Below are positions 12,081 through 24,500 of a stretch of DNA of 64,000 nucleotides, piece after piece (position 1 is the first letter of the stretch; every line of letters starts with the position of its first letter). Position numbers and translations under genes: made by a program. The stretch is from Streblospio benedicti (Eukaryota > Annelida > Polychaeta > Spionida > Spionidae), in contig CM032660.1 in NCBI GenBank assembly GCA_019095985.1, positions 45,426,822-45,490,821 on the forward strand, given 5' to 3'. The notes under the pieces are model-generated. The model was not told the DNA's origin and made no database searches. It worked only from the letters and a program-made list of their open reading frames with translations.

Positions 12081-15000
12081 ATGTTGCCCCTCACCGCGGA
12101 GGACAATGAGCTGGTGTGCCAGGATCACAAGATTGTCACGATCACGGAACCTGGGACGTACGTGTTCGACGTGGATGCCTCGCCCATGCAGCTCTACTCC
12201 ACATGGATCATTGACAGTCAGGGCAAGGTAGGACATGCAGAGTAACATTTGTGTACGATTGCTGTGTAAAATCTTAATTTACAAATGCGTGGTAGTGGTT
12301 CCACTAAAATTACAATGTTGGTGAGAACTTTCGTCCCCATTGCAGAACTTCAGTGTGTACTTCACTGACGTGGACATGGCCAATATCTCCTCCCCCGGTA
12401 ACAAATGCCACATGGAGGAGGACTACATTCGCGTGCAGCGTCGTAGCTACAATTATGTAGTTAATCTTTTCCGCTATCTGTGCTGGACGACGCCCGTGGG
12501 TGAAACCGAGTGGTTCACGTCAAAGGGTGTAGAGTAGACAATAGGCATATCATTACAGAAGAACCCCTACAATCCTTCTCGATTCAAGCTTAACTGGGAT
12601 TATGTTGGTACTGATTTTATATCTATATTCCTAATTACTTTTTGTTCATGTATTCACCGTACTATTATATTACTACTAGCTTTGCCCAGGCCTAGGCATG
12701 GTTTGCAGTGAGTTAACCGTCACCATGCTGTTGATGTAGACTCTGTAGACTCTGGTGTAGCCCTGTCCACACCGCTACAGCTATTTGCGACGGCATACGA
12801 CCACGATTCAATCAGAGTAGGCTCCTCTCCGTCGCGTCAGGCCGTCGTTACCACTTATCATGTTTAGTCGTGGTCGGGAGTCATATGTACTTGGTACAAG
12901 TTGTTTCTTCCATACTCTTCAATTTGTTGGGGGGAAATAAATTGAATTTTGAAATTTGACAGTTCACATATATTTAATATCAGCTAGGGTCTCATTCCAA
13001 AGTGTTGAATTGAACATTCACCACATGTGGGCTTGATATACCTCAAACACTGAGTCTGGTATTATGTTTATGACTATTGCCAATGAATCAACACTGATCT
13101 TTGAGATAAGGAGGTGCAGTGGGTAGGTGCACGGTTATCCTTATGCACATGAGCTAGACTATATTGCATTTTGTAAATAGGCCGTAGTTAGAACACGCAT
13201 AGCAAGCTCGTGCATTGCAAGTCAAAATGGTCACGTTGTTGTTCATACGAGATCTTTTTGTAACAATGTTATTTGATGCTTGTTTAGATGCTATTTTTAG
13301 ATCAAAACATTCCGGGTAGCACAATCAATGTGTCATTATTTGACACTCTTAGCTGGAATTAGGTTGAATGAAGTGGCAAGCCGCTAGTAGAATATGAAAT
13401 GTACTGTTCCAGGACCCAGTCCCTGCTTCGAACCCGTCACCTTGACAGATCCTTCCGGCACCTGCGAGAGTGTGGGATACAAGGACGGGGACGGGGGATA
13501 TTACCCCACCGGGGTTACATGTCAGTGGCTCATTCAGCCACCAGCAAATCAGGTACAAACAAGCAGCGTAATAAACATTTGGACTGTTTCTCTTGTGCTA
13601 CAGTCACACGGTCATTTACGGTAGATGCGGATCCCTACGGATAAAAAATCTGTAACCATCCCCATGTATACGTATCTTACGGAGCCTATGTATCTATTCC
13701 TAACCGAATACGCATGATACGTAGACATACACAGAGATAATTAGGGACACGTAGATCTACCCCTGAAGCTTTAAAATTCTCAAAACTTTGTTGCAGATGA
13801 AATGAACATAAACTATACGTAATATAGTTAACTCTAAACTCATCTGCAAAATAGGTATACTCATCTACGAGGATCCGACATACATGCATATGCATCCGTA
13901 ACTCATCAGGATCCACGACCATTAGTTGATGTATCTCATGCTCTGAGGTCAGGTTCATAGGTAGGTCCTTAGATCTCTCTCCCGTGTATGTTCACTGTAT
14001 TCACATATTTTCATCATGCAAGCATCCGCAGGCCAGTATCATGCCCATGTCACTGTAACATAAGACAGTCTTCTTACAGACCTGTTCCAAAGACGACCTT
14101 CGTTTACAACAGCTGGGGCCTGTTGCATAAAAGTGTTGGCCCGTCTTTATCGTAGAAATACACATGATTATAGTACTTTCTCTCATATGCCGTGTTGTAT
14201 ATAATTTTAAGAGAACGACGGCGTCGTTATTCATCCGATGAACCGAGTACGATTTGGAGAGAAATTTTCCTAACTCTAAATTATGATGATGGACCTTTAA
14301 CATTATTTAGGGACGGTGCAATATTTATCAGGCGGGGGACCGGTGCATATCGAAAATATTGTCTGAAAAAAGGTCATGTCCCATGCTGATGTGATAAAAA
14401 AAAAACTGATGTCCCATGACCTCCATTCATAAAAAAAAGTCTGTGTCCCCTCCCATGAATATAAACTTTTTTTTTGACCTGCGAGATAAAATTGAATTAA
14501 TGTGGAGAATCCGCAAAATGAATTTAAATGGAGGCGGTATAAAAGCAGTAGTAATCGAGGTGGTAAATACTTTAGGCCATTACAACATATTTTCATTTAC
14601 ATGTGGGATCTATTTACGGATTTCTGTTCAGTAGTTTAACCATGTTAATTATCTACATAATTGACATGCAAAATGTACATATACTGGCTATTGACTTTTG
14701 CTGTTTTCATCTATGTAATATTTTGACTTTAATTTGCGGTTTTGGTCAATCCTGGAGCTATTCATCATAGGCTATTAATGTTTGCTGACTAGGGAAGTTT
14801 GCGTGCGCAAACAAATCTAGTTTTATAGTAATACTGACTCTAGTTTCATGTTTTTAACATGTTTTGCCATCCATACTTTTGTGATTTTTATCTTTATTAC
14901 TATTTTTTGTTTGTTGACTGACATCAAAGTAATCATATATTATTTTCAAGGTTAAAATTGTTGAAAATACGCATTTTTGCAATAGATAGCTTGCTCAAGT

Positions 15001-17369
15001 ATTTATCAGCATTATCATTTTTTATTAAAAGATCGAGTCATGTTATATTTTGTAATTTCTGTTTTGTTTTACACATTCTATGCTACCATATTTTCCCTAT
15101 ACAACAAGCATATTAAAGAAGGGATTTGAAAGGTATTGATGTGTATATGGAATTATGGATATGTTTTTCATTACATCTCAAAATTATTTTCTTATATTTT
15201 GTTAATTAAAATTCACATTGGTTATCATGTGTTTGTTGTTTGTGCCATTCTGGTAGTGAACAGAACCTCTTGAAATATTGTGCTAAGATAGTTATATTGG
15301 GTTAAATATATTCTACTTGGATAAAAATAGCTATTGTGAGAATAAGAAATCGCATATTCACATAATAGTTCATTTAGCTTTACACATTCTTGCAACACTG
15401 ATGTTTTTCTACGTTCAATGTCATCTATAGAGATCTAAAGGCCGTGTCCCACTAGTTTCTGCGTATGGTTGACACAAATTCTAGGGATTTCCAAGCAAAA
15501 AATTTTATACGTCGAGCATCTGCTGATAGGCAACCCCTTTTGGCATTAAATGATTTTTTTTCCGCCAGCGCATTGTCAACTCACGGGCAGCGCAAGACTG
15601 GCGCAAAACCGGCATAAGAAAAGAGGACAGTGAAAGCAAGGTCAGCGTAACCCCGATGCACAACCAACGCACAAAAAAGTCTCAGCCACACTTTTTTGTG
15701 GGCGTCTGTTGTGCATCGGGGTGACGCTGACCTTGTGTTCAATGTCTGCTACCTGCTGAACATACATCTACAATACCTTGAACACCTGCTGAATGTATGC
15801 CATCGTATGCTCAAGGTGCGCCAAGCTTACGCCAACGTTTTAATCTGCTGAGCATCTGCTCCCAATACGCGGCGGATATTCAGCTCATGTGTAGCGTATG
15901 TTCGGCGTATGTAGAACGTAGGCCCCACATAAAAAATCAATGGATTATCGATTGGCGTATGCCGTTTACGCTTTCGATGTTTTGAGCAGCCCAAAACCTG
16001 GGAGCGTAAAAGAGCGTACTGATTGATAATCTTCCTAGAAATATTTTGGCGGGGTACTGGCAGCGAGCGTTACTAGCACGTCATATGTACGTAAAGCGGC
16101 AAAGGCACGCTGGGCTGGCGTAGGGTCGGCGTAGCTGGCAGATGCTTAGCGTAGATTAAAAATCTGGATATCCAACCGATTTTTATCAGCTGGGCATAAG
16201 TTCCCAGTGTGCCGGAACCAGTGAGACGCGGCTTTACCTATGACCAGGTGAGCAACATTGTCCCGTTCGCGTGAATAATTTGTACCGATTCGCTCCTGTC
16301 AAAGTGGGATTTCAGCGGGTGAAAAAAGTACACGTCTCATGCCCAATGAGAATGAAAAATCATCAGGTCCCCCTACTTTGCACCTTGAAAAAAGTACCTG
16401 CCCCCCTATCAAATGCACCGGTCCCCCTGCCTGGTAAATATTGCACCGTCCCTTATGTCACTTAAAACGGTATTTGATAAGTAAAGTTGTTCAAAGGGAA
16501 CTTTATTTTGTGTTGAATTTGATAAAACATCTGGATGAGCAGCCTAATATTCATATACAATGAAACTAATATTGGTGTCAACGCCAAGAGGTTCCACTGT
16601 AGCCACACCAGAGTACCTGCAAAAGTGAATGTTGTGCGCTCTAGTTTAATAAACTATTCAGTAAGCAAGAGAGAGGTCGCCGCATATGGTTTGTTCATGC
16701 TTCAATGTCAATAAACATAACATATTTGCGTTCAGTGAGACGATGGGTACTAATTTGCCGATTTGCTTTATGCAACAGTTTAGACGGACCGTTATCGTCG
16801 ATTGTGTCGTACAGAATGATCGTACAAACACCATCGTTATCGTGTGATCTCTATGCAACAGGGCCCAGATCGATTGTAATACATCAATCTCTCTGCAAAG
16901 TTGTTAATTGAAAACCTCTTCAAAATAAATGGGCAAAATGATATCATATGATAGATGATCGTTTCTATATATATGGTCGCCTATGTTGTCGTATTTTTAG
17001 ATACTTATATTTATAATAATCATTTTCTAACGTAATAAATCAGGATACCAGTATGTATCGTGAACTACTGTATTCATAGCCGTGGTCTATTGGTTGTCAC
17101 GTTGCAGTTCCTGCGAATCACGTTCCTGGAATTCGACTTACACGGCAATGATGGTGGTTGTAGCACTTTCACCAGGAACATGTATTGCTGTTATGCTGTG
17201 GTAATCGTGTATAACGGTGCGGGGCGGTACGAAAGACTCATGCGGGAATGCGAGAATGATGTGCCCGGGCCCATCATCACCTCAAGCGGAGCGCTCTTCG
17301 TGGAGCTCTCTACGAACGGTGGCTGGACGGGCCACCACAACGGCTTTAAACTCATGTGGACCAGTGTTG
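12081..17369 (+). CDS. Two-CUB-domain protein, four visible exons (partial)
   Basis: Exons: about 12081-12227, 12346-12526, 13413-13552, 17108-17369. All junctions agree in phase (0, 1, 0), and the last exon ends at a GTAAG donor in phase 1, so the gene continues, perhaps into the N gap. The first CUB-like half reads ELVCQDHKIVTI, PGTYVFDVD, YSTWIID, then FSVYFTDVDMANIS, CHMEEDYIRVQ. The second begins CFEPVTLTDPSGTCESVGY, GYYPTGVTCQWLIQPP, then FLRITFLEFDLHGNDGGC, VVIVYNG, ITSSGALFVEL and a GFKLMW end, a typical CUB pattern. CUB domains are extracellular protein-binding modules. The start is uncertain: an in-frame ATG lies at 12081 without an obvious signal peptide, so an upstream exon is possible. 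The long third intron holds nested transposons. It runs opposite to the flanking TSP1 units. Confidence 0.7.
15436..16236. mobile_element. Nested TIR element of 0.8 kb
   Basis: It starts TAAAGGCCGTGTCCCACTAG and ends with the inverse of TAAAGCCGCGTCTCACTGG. Internally it is GC-richer than its surroundings, with many GCGTA and GGCGTA motifs and a strong hairpin. It interrupts the outer 14310-16452 element and so is younger. No coding frame; superfamily not identified. Confidence 0.6.
15637..15735. repeat. Strong hairpin, 28-base arms
   Basis: CAAGGTCAGCGTAACCCCGA... is repeated inverted as ...TCGGGGTGACGCTGACCTTG, with one mismatch over 28 bases and a centre of about 43 bases. It lies inside the nested TIR element. 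Confidence 0.7.
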
Positions 17370-17720
17370 GTAAGAAAGGGCTCTTCGTCACTTTTGTTCT
17401 TCTCAGCACACTATATTATGTGCATGAGCGGTTTTTATTTTCATACCACTTCTATCTAATATGCTGTCACGGACACTTATTTCAAAGAAAAAAATCTCCA
17501 GCCAATGATTATTATCTAGGTGGCCCCAGCCTTCAAGTATCAAAAGTTGATATTGATAAACAGTTATAAAGCACTTTCCATTTTGATATGGGTAATGATA
17601 CGAAATATTGTCAGTGGCCTACATTCACCAGTCACGTTAATCATTTTATGCAAGTTTTCGCACAATGATAATCAAACTAGAATATGTTTTTCGTAAAAAA
17701 TTCATTTTGTATAGTAGCTT

Positions 17721-17820
17721 NNNNNNNNNNNNNNNNNNNNNNNNNNNNNNNNNNNNNNNNNNNNNNNNNNNNNNNNNNNNNNNNNNNNNNNNNNNNNNNN
17801 NNNNNNNNNNNNNNNNNNNN
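17721..17820. other. Assembly gap of 100 N
   Basis: One hundred N in a row, the usual fixed-size scaffold gap. The next CUB-gene exon could be hidden here. Confidence 0.95.
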
Positions 17821-18721
17821 CCTCAAACCCAGTGTTTTCCCTTTTTTTTGGGAGCGTGGTTGGAAAAATGTATTTTTAAAAAGAACATGTCGGTGACCAA
17901 ACAATGTGTAGATCACCAACGACCAGATGACAACGACTGGAATACCACGACTGCGTTCATGTCAGCTGTCGGGAATGTTCAACAGTAGAATCAGAACCGA
18001 ATAAATGTATTTTACATTTTTACACAATAACCAACTCTACCCCACTAATACGCCATCATTCATTGCAAAATGCATTTTGATGCGTCACGTAAAATCACTT
18101 AAAACAACTAGAAACACCCCCAACACAATGTACAAAAATCCCGGATGCACCACTGCCATGCCTCCACGTTACACCGAGTTGGCAACATTTCCTGTCGGTT
18201 CCCAACTGCCCCAACCTACCTGTACCACCGAATCACCCCACCTCCTAACACAGTGGAATCACCTGACACAGACCTCAAAATACAGAAGCCAATATACATG
18301 CTTAACATTGATCTGATCTTAACTTGTATCTATTAAAAGTAGGAAGTTGTCACTATTTGCATTTACTCTTATAATACGATCACTGGCAAGAGTGGTGTTG
18401 GTATAAATAATCATTAGGCAAAAGCTACTGTACACACGCTTTAGACATACCCTTTGTTAGGGCCAAGATTATCATTTGATTTAGTGTTGAACATATTTTT
18501 TATCATTATGTACCTGCACTTTTAGCTGACATCGCCATTAAAGCTGACACAGTCTAATATGTGTATCAATTTAGCGAGATGAAATGTAACCCCTCCACAG
18601 TTTATATTAAGAGGTAGTCAAACTTGTGATATACGACCATATGTGATCTGTTTCATATACTACACGATTTTGTCAATCTTTTGGGCATTCTATTAAAAGT
18701 AAAGCCTTCAACAAGGCTAAC
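17821..18721. other. Gene-free stretch after the gap
   Basis: AT-rich, with several open frames but no splice-bounded or family-like coding sequence. I see nothing else in it. Confidence 0.4.
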
Positions 18722-19022
18722 CTGACAGGCAGCACGAGTCATAGAAGACATCGGGACAGTCACAACGTCCTCCAGCGAACGCGCCCCCGTTGTAGCAGGT
18801 GGGGTTGCAGGTGGCCGTCTCGGTGGCCACGTCATAGTTCTCGCACACCATGTCGCCGTGCTTCTTCTTATTGTTCCAAGAGCCGCTCTGCGCGTTGCAG
18901 TAGCACCAGCGCGTGCCCGTGCGCGTGTGCGTGCCGCCGCCGCACGTCACGGGACAAGGCGACCACCCGGACCAGACATAGCGGCAGTTGGTGAGCGGTG
19001 AGTGGAGGACGTTATTGTTGAT
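18722..19022 (-). CDS. Unit D: TSP1/EGF-like exon of the secreted family
   Basis: One intact exon (19022-18722) after a CCCGCAG acceptor. It reads INNNVLHSPLTNCRY, TSP1 core WSGWSPCPVTCGGGTHTRTG, CYCNAQSGSWNNKKKHGDMVC, CNPTCYNGGAFAGG, CDCPDVFYDSCCLSG, ending at an AG|GTTAGC donor in phase 1. It has 100 codons plus one base, the same phases as units A-C. The exon is clearly GC-richer than its flanks, as expected for a constrained exon. The CH at the start of the other units is replaced by LH, so one cysteine is missing. No signal-peptide exon was found to the right before unit E; it may be diverged, distant or lost. Confidence 0.65.
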
Positions 19023-19029
19023 CTGCGGG

Positions 19030-21180
19030 ACAGTGAAAGGAAAGCGGACGTGCGGTGATGATTTTGTGTGTTTGCATACATTTAGAATGCCATTGAAGTG
19101 ATGCTAGCTGTAGTCAGATTTTTTGTAATCTAATATTGTGATTGACACAGTTTCTTCATCCAGTTGGTGGGCTACTAAAATTTAAGAGTACTAGGCCGTA
19201 CTACTGTGTTTTATTTGGCAAATGCATTTAATTTCAAAGAGCAATACATGCCCTTGACGCAATATTGCATTTCTCAACTCCCAGGAGAGCATGTAGCCTA
19301 TTCCGACTGTGGTGCAAATAATCTAACACACTCACATGAGCAACACATTTGTCCAGAACAGTGTGTCGCCGTATCACGTTTAGGCCATGTAGCAAGGGGC
19401 ATCAAAATAAGCTGATAGAACTCTTGAATCAATCATAATTATGTTATATCTAAAGTTTGTATTTTGCAACAGTGTTGTCACAATATCTATTAATTTGGCA
19501 TTTATGAGTACGTGAAATCCGGTAATCAAGTACGTTCAGTAGAAAACAACTTGGCACCACTCTGACTTCTATCTTGACATCAACATTTCAATTGTAATTT
19601 TGTATGCATCAGGTTCCTTTTAGAAGGCAAAATATCAAAGTTATATCGATAGCAGTCAAATATTGGAATACTACGAAATACACAGGTGATTGTTACACCA
19701 ATCATAGCATATATGCCTATATTCATGTCATAAAACCTTACACAAAACACAAATGCAAGTGCCAAAGTAACATTTTACAACTTTACACTAAGAAAGAAAA
19801 TGTAATGCGAGCTAGGGCATTACATGCCAATGCTTCATGTATATAAAACATTTTTAAAGAAGTTACTAGTAACGGTGCTCCTACTGCAAATAGATACTAC
19901 CTAGAATAAGTTAATTGCCTCAATCGTTAAATCACTCAATTTGTCAGATATGTATTCTTTGTTTGCACTAACTTGTTACATAAATTGTATTGTTTTATTT
20001 CTAAATAAACTTTTCATCTCTAGAGGCACTTTCTCAATTTTTATTAGAACTCATAAAACAATCCTTCTCTGGCCATTCAGACAATTAAACATTATAAAAA
20101 TCTTATTTTCAAATAAGCTTTTCATCTCGAGAGACACTATCTCAATTTTTATTAGAATTCACAAAACAATACTTGTCTGGCCATTCAGACAATTAAACAT
20201 TAAAAAATTCAATTTTTAATAAGGAGTCTAGAGACCTATGTACTGCATCCATATTGAAACCATTTGCGGCCAGTCCACTGTCTGGTAGTGTTACAGATCC
20301 TCAAGTTCCATCTAGCAATATGCACTTTGTTTACAATGAATAGCTATATTCTACGTCTGAACAAACATATGAACACACCGTTTGGAACTTGCCACTTTGA
20401 ATCATATAAAACTCGCATAACACAAAATAAAATTTGCCTCACTTGCCTCAATATCAATAAGGCTCTAAATTATGAACATCAAGAACAACAAGAACACGTA
20501 AACAGACTCATGACTCCGAGATCTCCAAGAAAGACACTGAAAAGCAAACAAGCAATCCTAATGGACGCTCAGTTCTAAAAAAAATATGGTTTATTAAACG
20601 TTTTAATTTTAGAATTGAATCATAAATGATAAAATCAAATATTATTTGTTTCAGATTTTTGTTGCAATTTATCAAACGATAAGCGCTTTCGTATAGTAGT
20701 GTTTCCCATTTGTGCTCCAAGTATTTACATCTCTACGTTTGTAATCATTGCATTTTAACCTTTTGTCTTATTTTTGTGGGCGTTTCCGTCTTGTTGCATC
20801 CAAAGTAATTGAATTTTTTATAAAGTTGAAATTAAAAAAAAAATTATCATAAATAAAATAAATTGATATTTTATCAAATCATTTGATCTTGAGTCAAAAT
20901 CGACCAATTCTGTATGTGAACGTTAGTGTCGTTTAAATAGTCCAAATCCACGCTACGCATGGTCAGAGGCAGCGATATATATTCAACTGGCCGTTGACAT
21001 CCATATCATACTGCATACCTCATCCGTAACGCTTAGGGACGAACTTGCACAATATACACTATCAAACCTAGGTTCGACCCAAGATATTCTAGTCAATAGT
21101 CTAATCCCATTTCAATTGAACGATAAGCCTGAAATAAATGAGGATGACGTCACTGATACAAACTCTAATAATTGGAAAGC
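19030..21180. other. AT-rich stretch between units D and E
   Basis: No exon recognised, including no signal exon for unit D. The only structure is the 109-base tandem duplication at 20000-20216. Confidence 0.4.
20000..20216. repeat. Tandem duplication, two units of about 109 bases
   Basis: The sequence from AAATAAACTTTTCATCTC to GGCCATTCAGACAATTAAAC is repeated immediately as AAATAAGCTTTTCATCTCGA...GGCCATTCAGACAATTAAAC, about 90 percent identical by eye. Confidence 0.75.
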
Positions 21181-21185
21181 CTTAC

Positions 21186-21514
21186 TTGAAGCACAGCAGG
21201 AATCATAGAACACATCTGGACATGCGCTACTGCCGTTCCCGAAGACCCCGCCATTGTAGCATTCGATGTTACAATAAATCCACTGCTGATCTGTCGGAGG
21301 AACGTTCTCGAGGCTCTTCCGTGTCTCTTGTTCCACCAAGAGCCGCTGGTGGCGCTGCAGTAGCAGGACATCTGGTTGTACCGGTGTCTGCGACCTCCCC
21401 CACAGGTGACCTCCCCCACAGGTGACCTCCCCCACAGGTCACGGGGCAAGGAGTCCATCGTGTCCATCTCCAGCGACATCCGGACAGTGACTTGTGACAG
21501 ACGTCTCCGCTTTG
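21186..21514 (-). pseudogene. Unit E: decayed TSP1/EGF-like exon
   Basis: After a CTGCCCAG acceptor it reads QSGDVCHKSLSGCRW, then a TSP1 start WTRWTPCPVTCGGG. The CGGG stretch is then expanded by three copies of a 16-base unit (CCTGTGGGGGAGGTCA on the minus strand), which shifts the frame. Downstream, pieces of the family pattern survive in different frames: CYCSATSGSWWNK, then CYNGGVFGNG and CPDVFYDSCC. The conserved phase-1 donor (CAA|GTAAGG) is kept. The exon length is not 3n+1 as in intact units. The terminus of a retrotransposon lies only 16 bases upstream of the acceptor, leaving no pyrimidine tract. Most similar to unit D. Its signal exon may be the one at 28440-28527. Confidence 0.7.
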
Positions 21515-21530
21515 CTGGGCAGTATGATTC

Positions 21531-24500
21531 GTATTGTAATAGGACATATTTATTATGTCGAAAACAAACTATGACTATCTTGATTAAAGGTAGACAAATA
21601 GTACAATGAAAAACCTGTAGTAAGCTAACTAATATTACCATAAGGATTAATCACACTAATGATACACAATACAGGAAGTGGGGAAAAAACACCCGACTAA
21701 TCAACAAGACTAAAAGAACAGTCTGTACAATGTCATACTCTACTACACAACAATATGCACATCACCCTAACTCAAACAATTATACAAGTTCCAGGTCAAA
21801 ATTGGCAACAAACAACAAGAGTCAAATTGAATAATGGGTTTTAGAGAAGGAAAATAAGGGGATGGGAGAAGGAATGGGAGGGAAAATAAAATAAATTTTT
21901 TAATAAAATTGAAATGAGAGAAAATTTAAGTTATGTCTGACGAGTAGAAAGTTTCTAAACGAATGATAAAAAAAGTGGATTGTTCTCATGAGGCTAGGCG
22001 GCGCCGGTTTGGAAAGGGTTAAAGGTCGGGCAGTGACTTGGCCTTGGGTCATGAGAACTGATGTGGATTGAATAACGTTCACCTACAAAAACCATCCGCT
22101 GGGCGAATGTTTATTTGTATGTGACACGTGTTTTGTGGGTTGATAGGTCCCGAAGTTCATTGCTGGATTGTGATATTAACATATAGAAAACATAACGAAA
22201 ACACTCTGTATGGTATTGTAATAGACATATTTATTATGTCGAAAAACAAACTATGACTATCTTGATTAAAGGTAGACAAATAGTACAATGAAAAAACCTG
22301 TAGTAAGCTAACTAATATTACCATAAGGATTAATCACACTAATGATACACAATACAGGAAGTGGGGAAAAAACCCCGACCTGCAACGCTACTACCCCACC
22401 AAGGGACCTAGACATGGTAACCTGTCAACTAAAAACTACGTACATCAGCGTATACCAATACCTAACGTTACAGCAAATATTTTGGAAACCTCAAAGAAAG
22501 CACATCCCACAGCCACACAATATTAACACCTTTGCCGCGCTAACGCCAAGATGTAGGCCCTGAACGCTGCCGGAACGCCACCTGCCTAACAGGCGGATTT
22601 CCTCTGCTGAATAGCGCCCGCCGCCATATCGCACACACGGCCGATGCGAAACTGTGTGACGCCACACGAAGATGAGACAGGCCTGCCGCCACCCGCCAGC
22701 AGACAGAAGTGATGAGAACCACGCCTGGGATGGGATGACTCCCCCAGCAGCACAAACAATGGTCCGTTGAGTACTCCTCTCACCACAAGGAAACGCTTCA
22801 CTAAACTGACAGGGCATATATCCTTGTCGGCAATTGAAGGAACAGCCAGTGTAAAACACTTGCCCGGAACACTATGTTTATAAGAGCGAAATGTAATGAC
22901 AAGCTCCTGCATCGCCACGGCCAATATCACGAAATTGAATACTGTGGCTGCTGCTACCATCCACCATCTCAGACACGCGCAGGAGGGCGTGATATGCCAG
23001 TGTAAACATTGCGTTAGAGTCGTGGCTGTGTAGTCGTCATGGGACACTGCCGGCGCGGCGCTCACAAGTTGCTTCAAAATATCACGAGTTATGGGCACTC
23101 GAGAGTTGCAGTTGGCTTATGCCGTTTGGTGCCTAACACCAATTTTTTTAATCAGAAAAATCGCCAGTGGGATCGGCTTCACCCAACATCTTGTGGTAAA
23201 ACGAGACTGCCGACAAAGCTGCCTGTATTGAAGATGCCGAATATCCCCTTGTGAACATGTGGGCCACGAAACTGGCTACCAACGGCAAGGTCGCCGGAAC
23301 CAAGATCGCGCTTTCACGAGCAGACAAACTTGACGAAACTGTCTCATATCCCGGCATATTGCCTGGGCGAAGTTGAGGGGCCAATGATGCAGCAAATAGG
23401 TCATTTATAGTAGAGCTGAGGGCAGCATTGATACGGGCACCTGTTCCGGCTCTCCTTGTAACCATGGAGCCAACTCCCGTGCCTGTGAAAAGAGAAGTCT
23501 GCTTAATCTGTCTGCAACCACATTAGAGTAACCTGGTATATGCTTGGCACTGAACAATATATTGCATTTCAAAGCCCCCACTACCATCCACCGTATCAAA
23601 AGCCATAATATGCGGCTCTTTTTTGATGATTGTTTTTGCACACACTTTGCCACCGCTTCATTATCCGTCATGAACAAAACTCTTGAGTTAGACATAAAGC
23701 CCCCCACAAGTGCACCGCGAGAGCTAAGGGGTACATTTTTTTATGGTAATATGATACTGTTTCAGCCGCCGGGCCACTCGCCGTAAGCCCAACGCGAGCC
23801 ATAGACCACGGCATAACCGCTATTACTGGCGTCACTATAAAGCCGCGCAAACTGTTGGCCGGCGTCCAAAAAACGCTCTTTTCATCAATGATGATCCGTT
23901 GAAACTGCATAACATAGCCAGCCAAGTTGCTATGTCCCTTCGGGCTTCCCCTCATAAGCCTGATGTGGTGACGAGGCCTCGAAACTCCCATGGTAAGGTC
24001 GATGAGCCGTCTTAAAAATGGCCTAGCCATATCGACGCACTTGCATGCAAAATTCAAAAACCCTATGCATGACTGTAATTCACACAGGGTCACTGTCCTT
24101 CTGTGCTGAAGAGCTCGCAGCATGTCAACGGCTTTGATCAGCTTATCTCTGGGAGCGACACCATGCGCCGAACGGTGTTCACTAGTACACCATGCAATTC
24201 GACACATGTGTTCGAGGCACTGTCTTTGATTGTTTAATAGGCAGATTTAAGTCGCGACACAGCAGGGCAAATTTCTTCTGATACGATAAGCACACTGCCT
24301 CTGATGAGGCTAAAAACATGAAATCGTCCAAAATATGTGACATACTGGCTACACCCAATTTAGTTGTCATAATCCATTGCAATGCACATGAAAGTCGTTC
24401 AAAATCGGCACACGAAGATGAGGCCCCCATGACCATAGTCTTGTCAAAATAAAATTTCCCTCAAATTGAAATCCCAACATCCAGTAACACGCAGGATGTA

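Larger units (their letters stand above)
14310..16452. mobile_element. Non-autonomous TIR transposon, 2.1 kb, in the CUB gene intron
   Basis: The left end GGGACGGTGCAATATTTA... and right end ...TAAATATTGCACCGTCCC are inverted copies for about 40 bases, including an ACCGGTGCAT segment. The flanks carry TTA on both sides (14307-14309 and 16453-16455), a likely 3-base target duplication. No transposase frame is seen. A second TIR element lies inside it. Confidence 0.65.
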
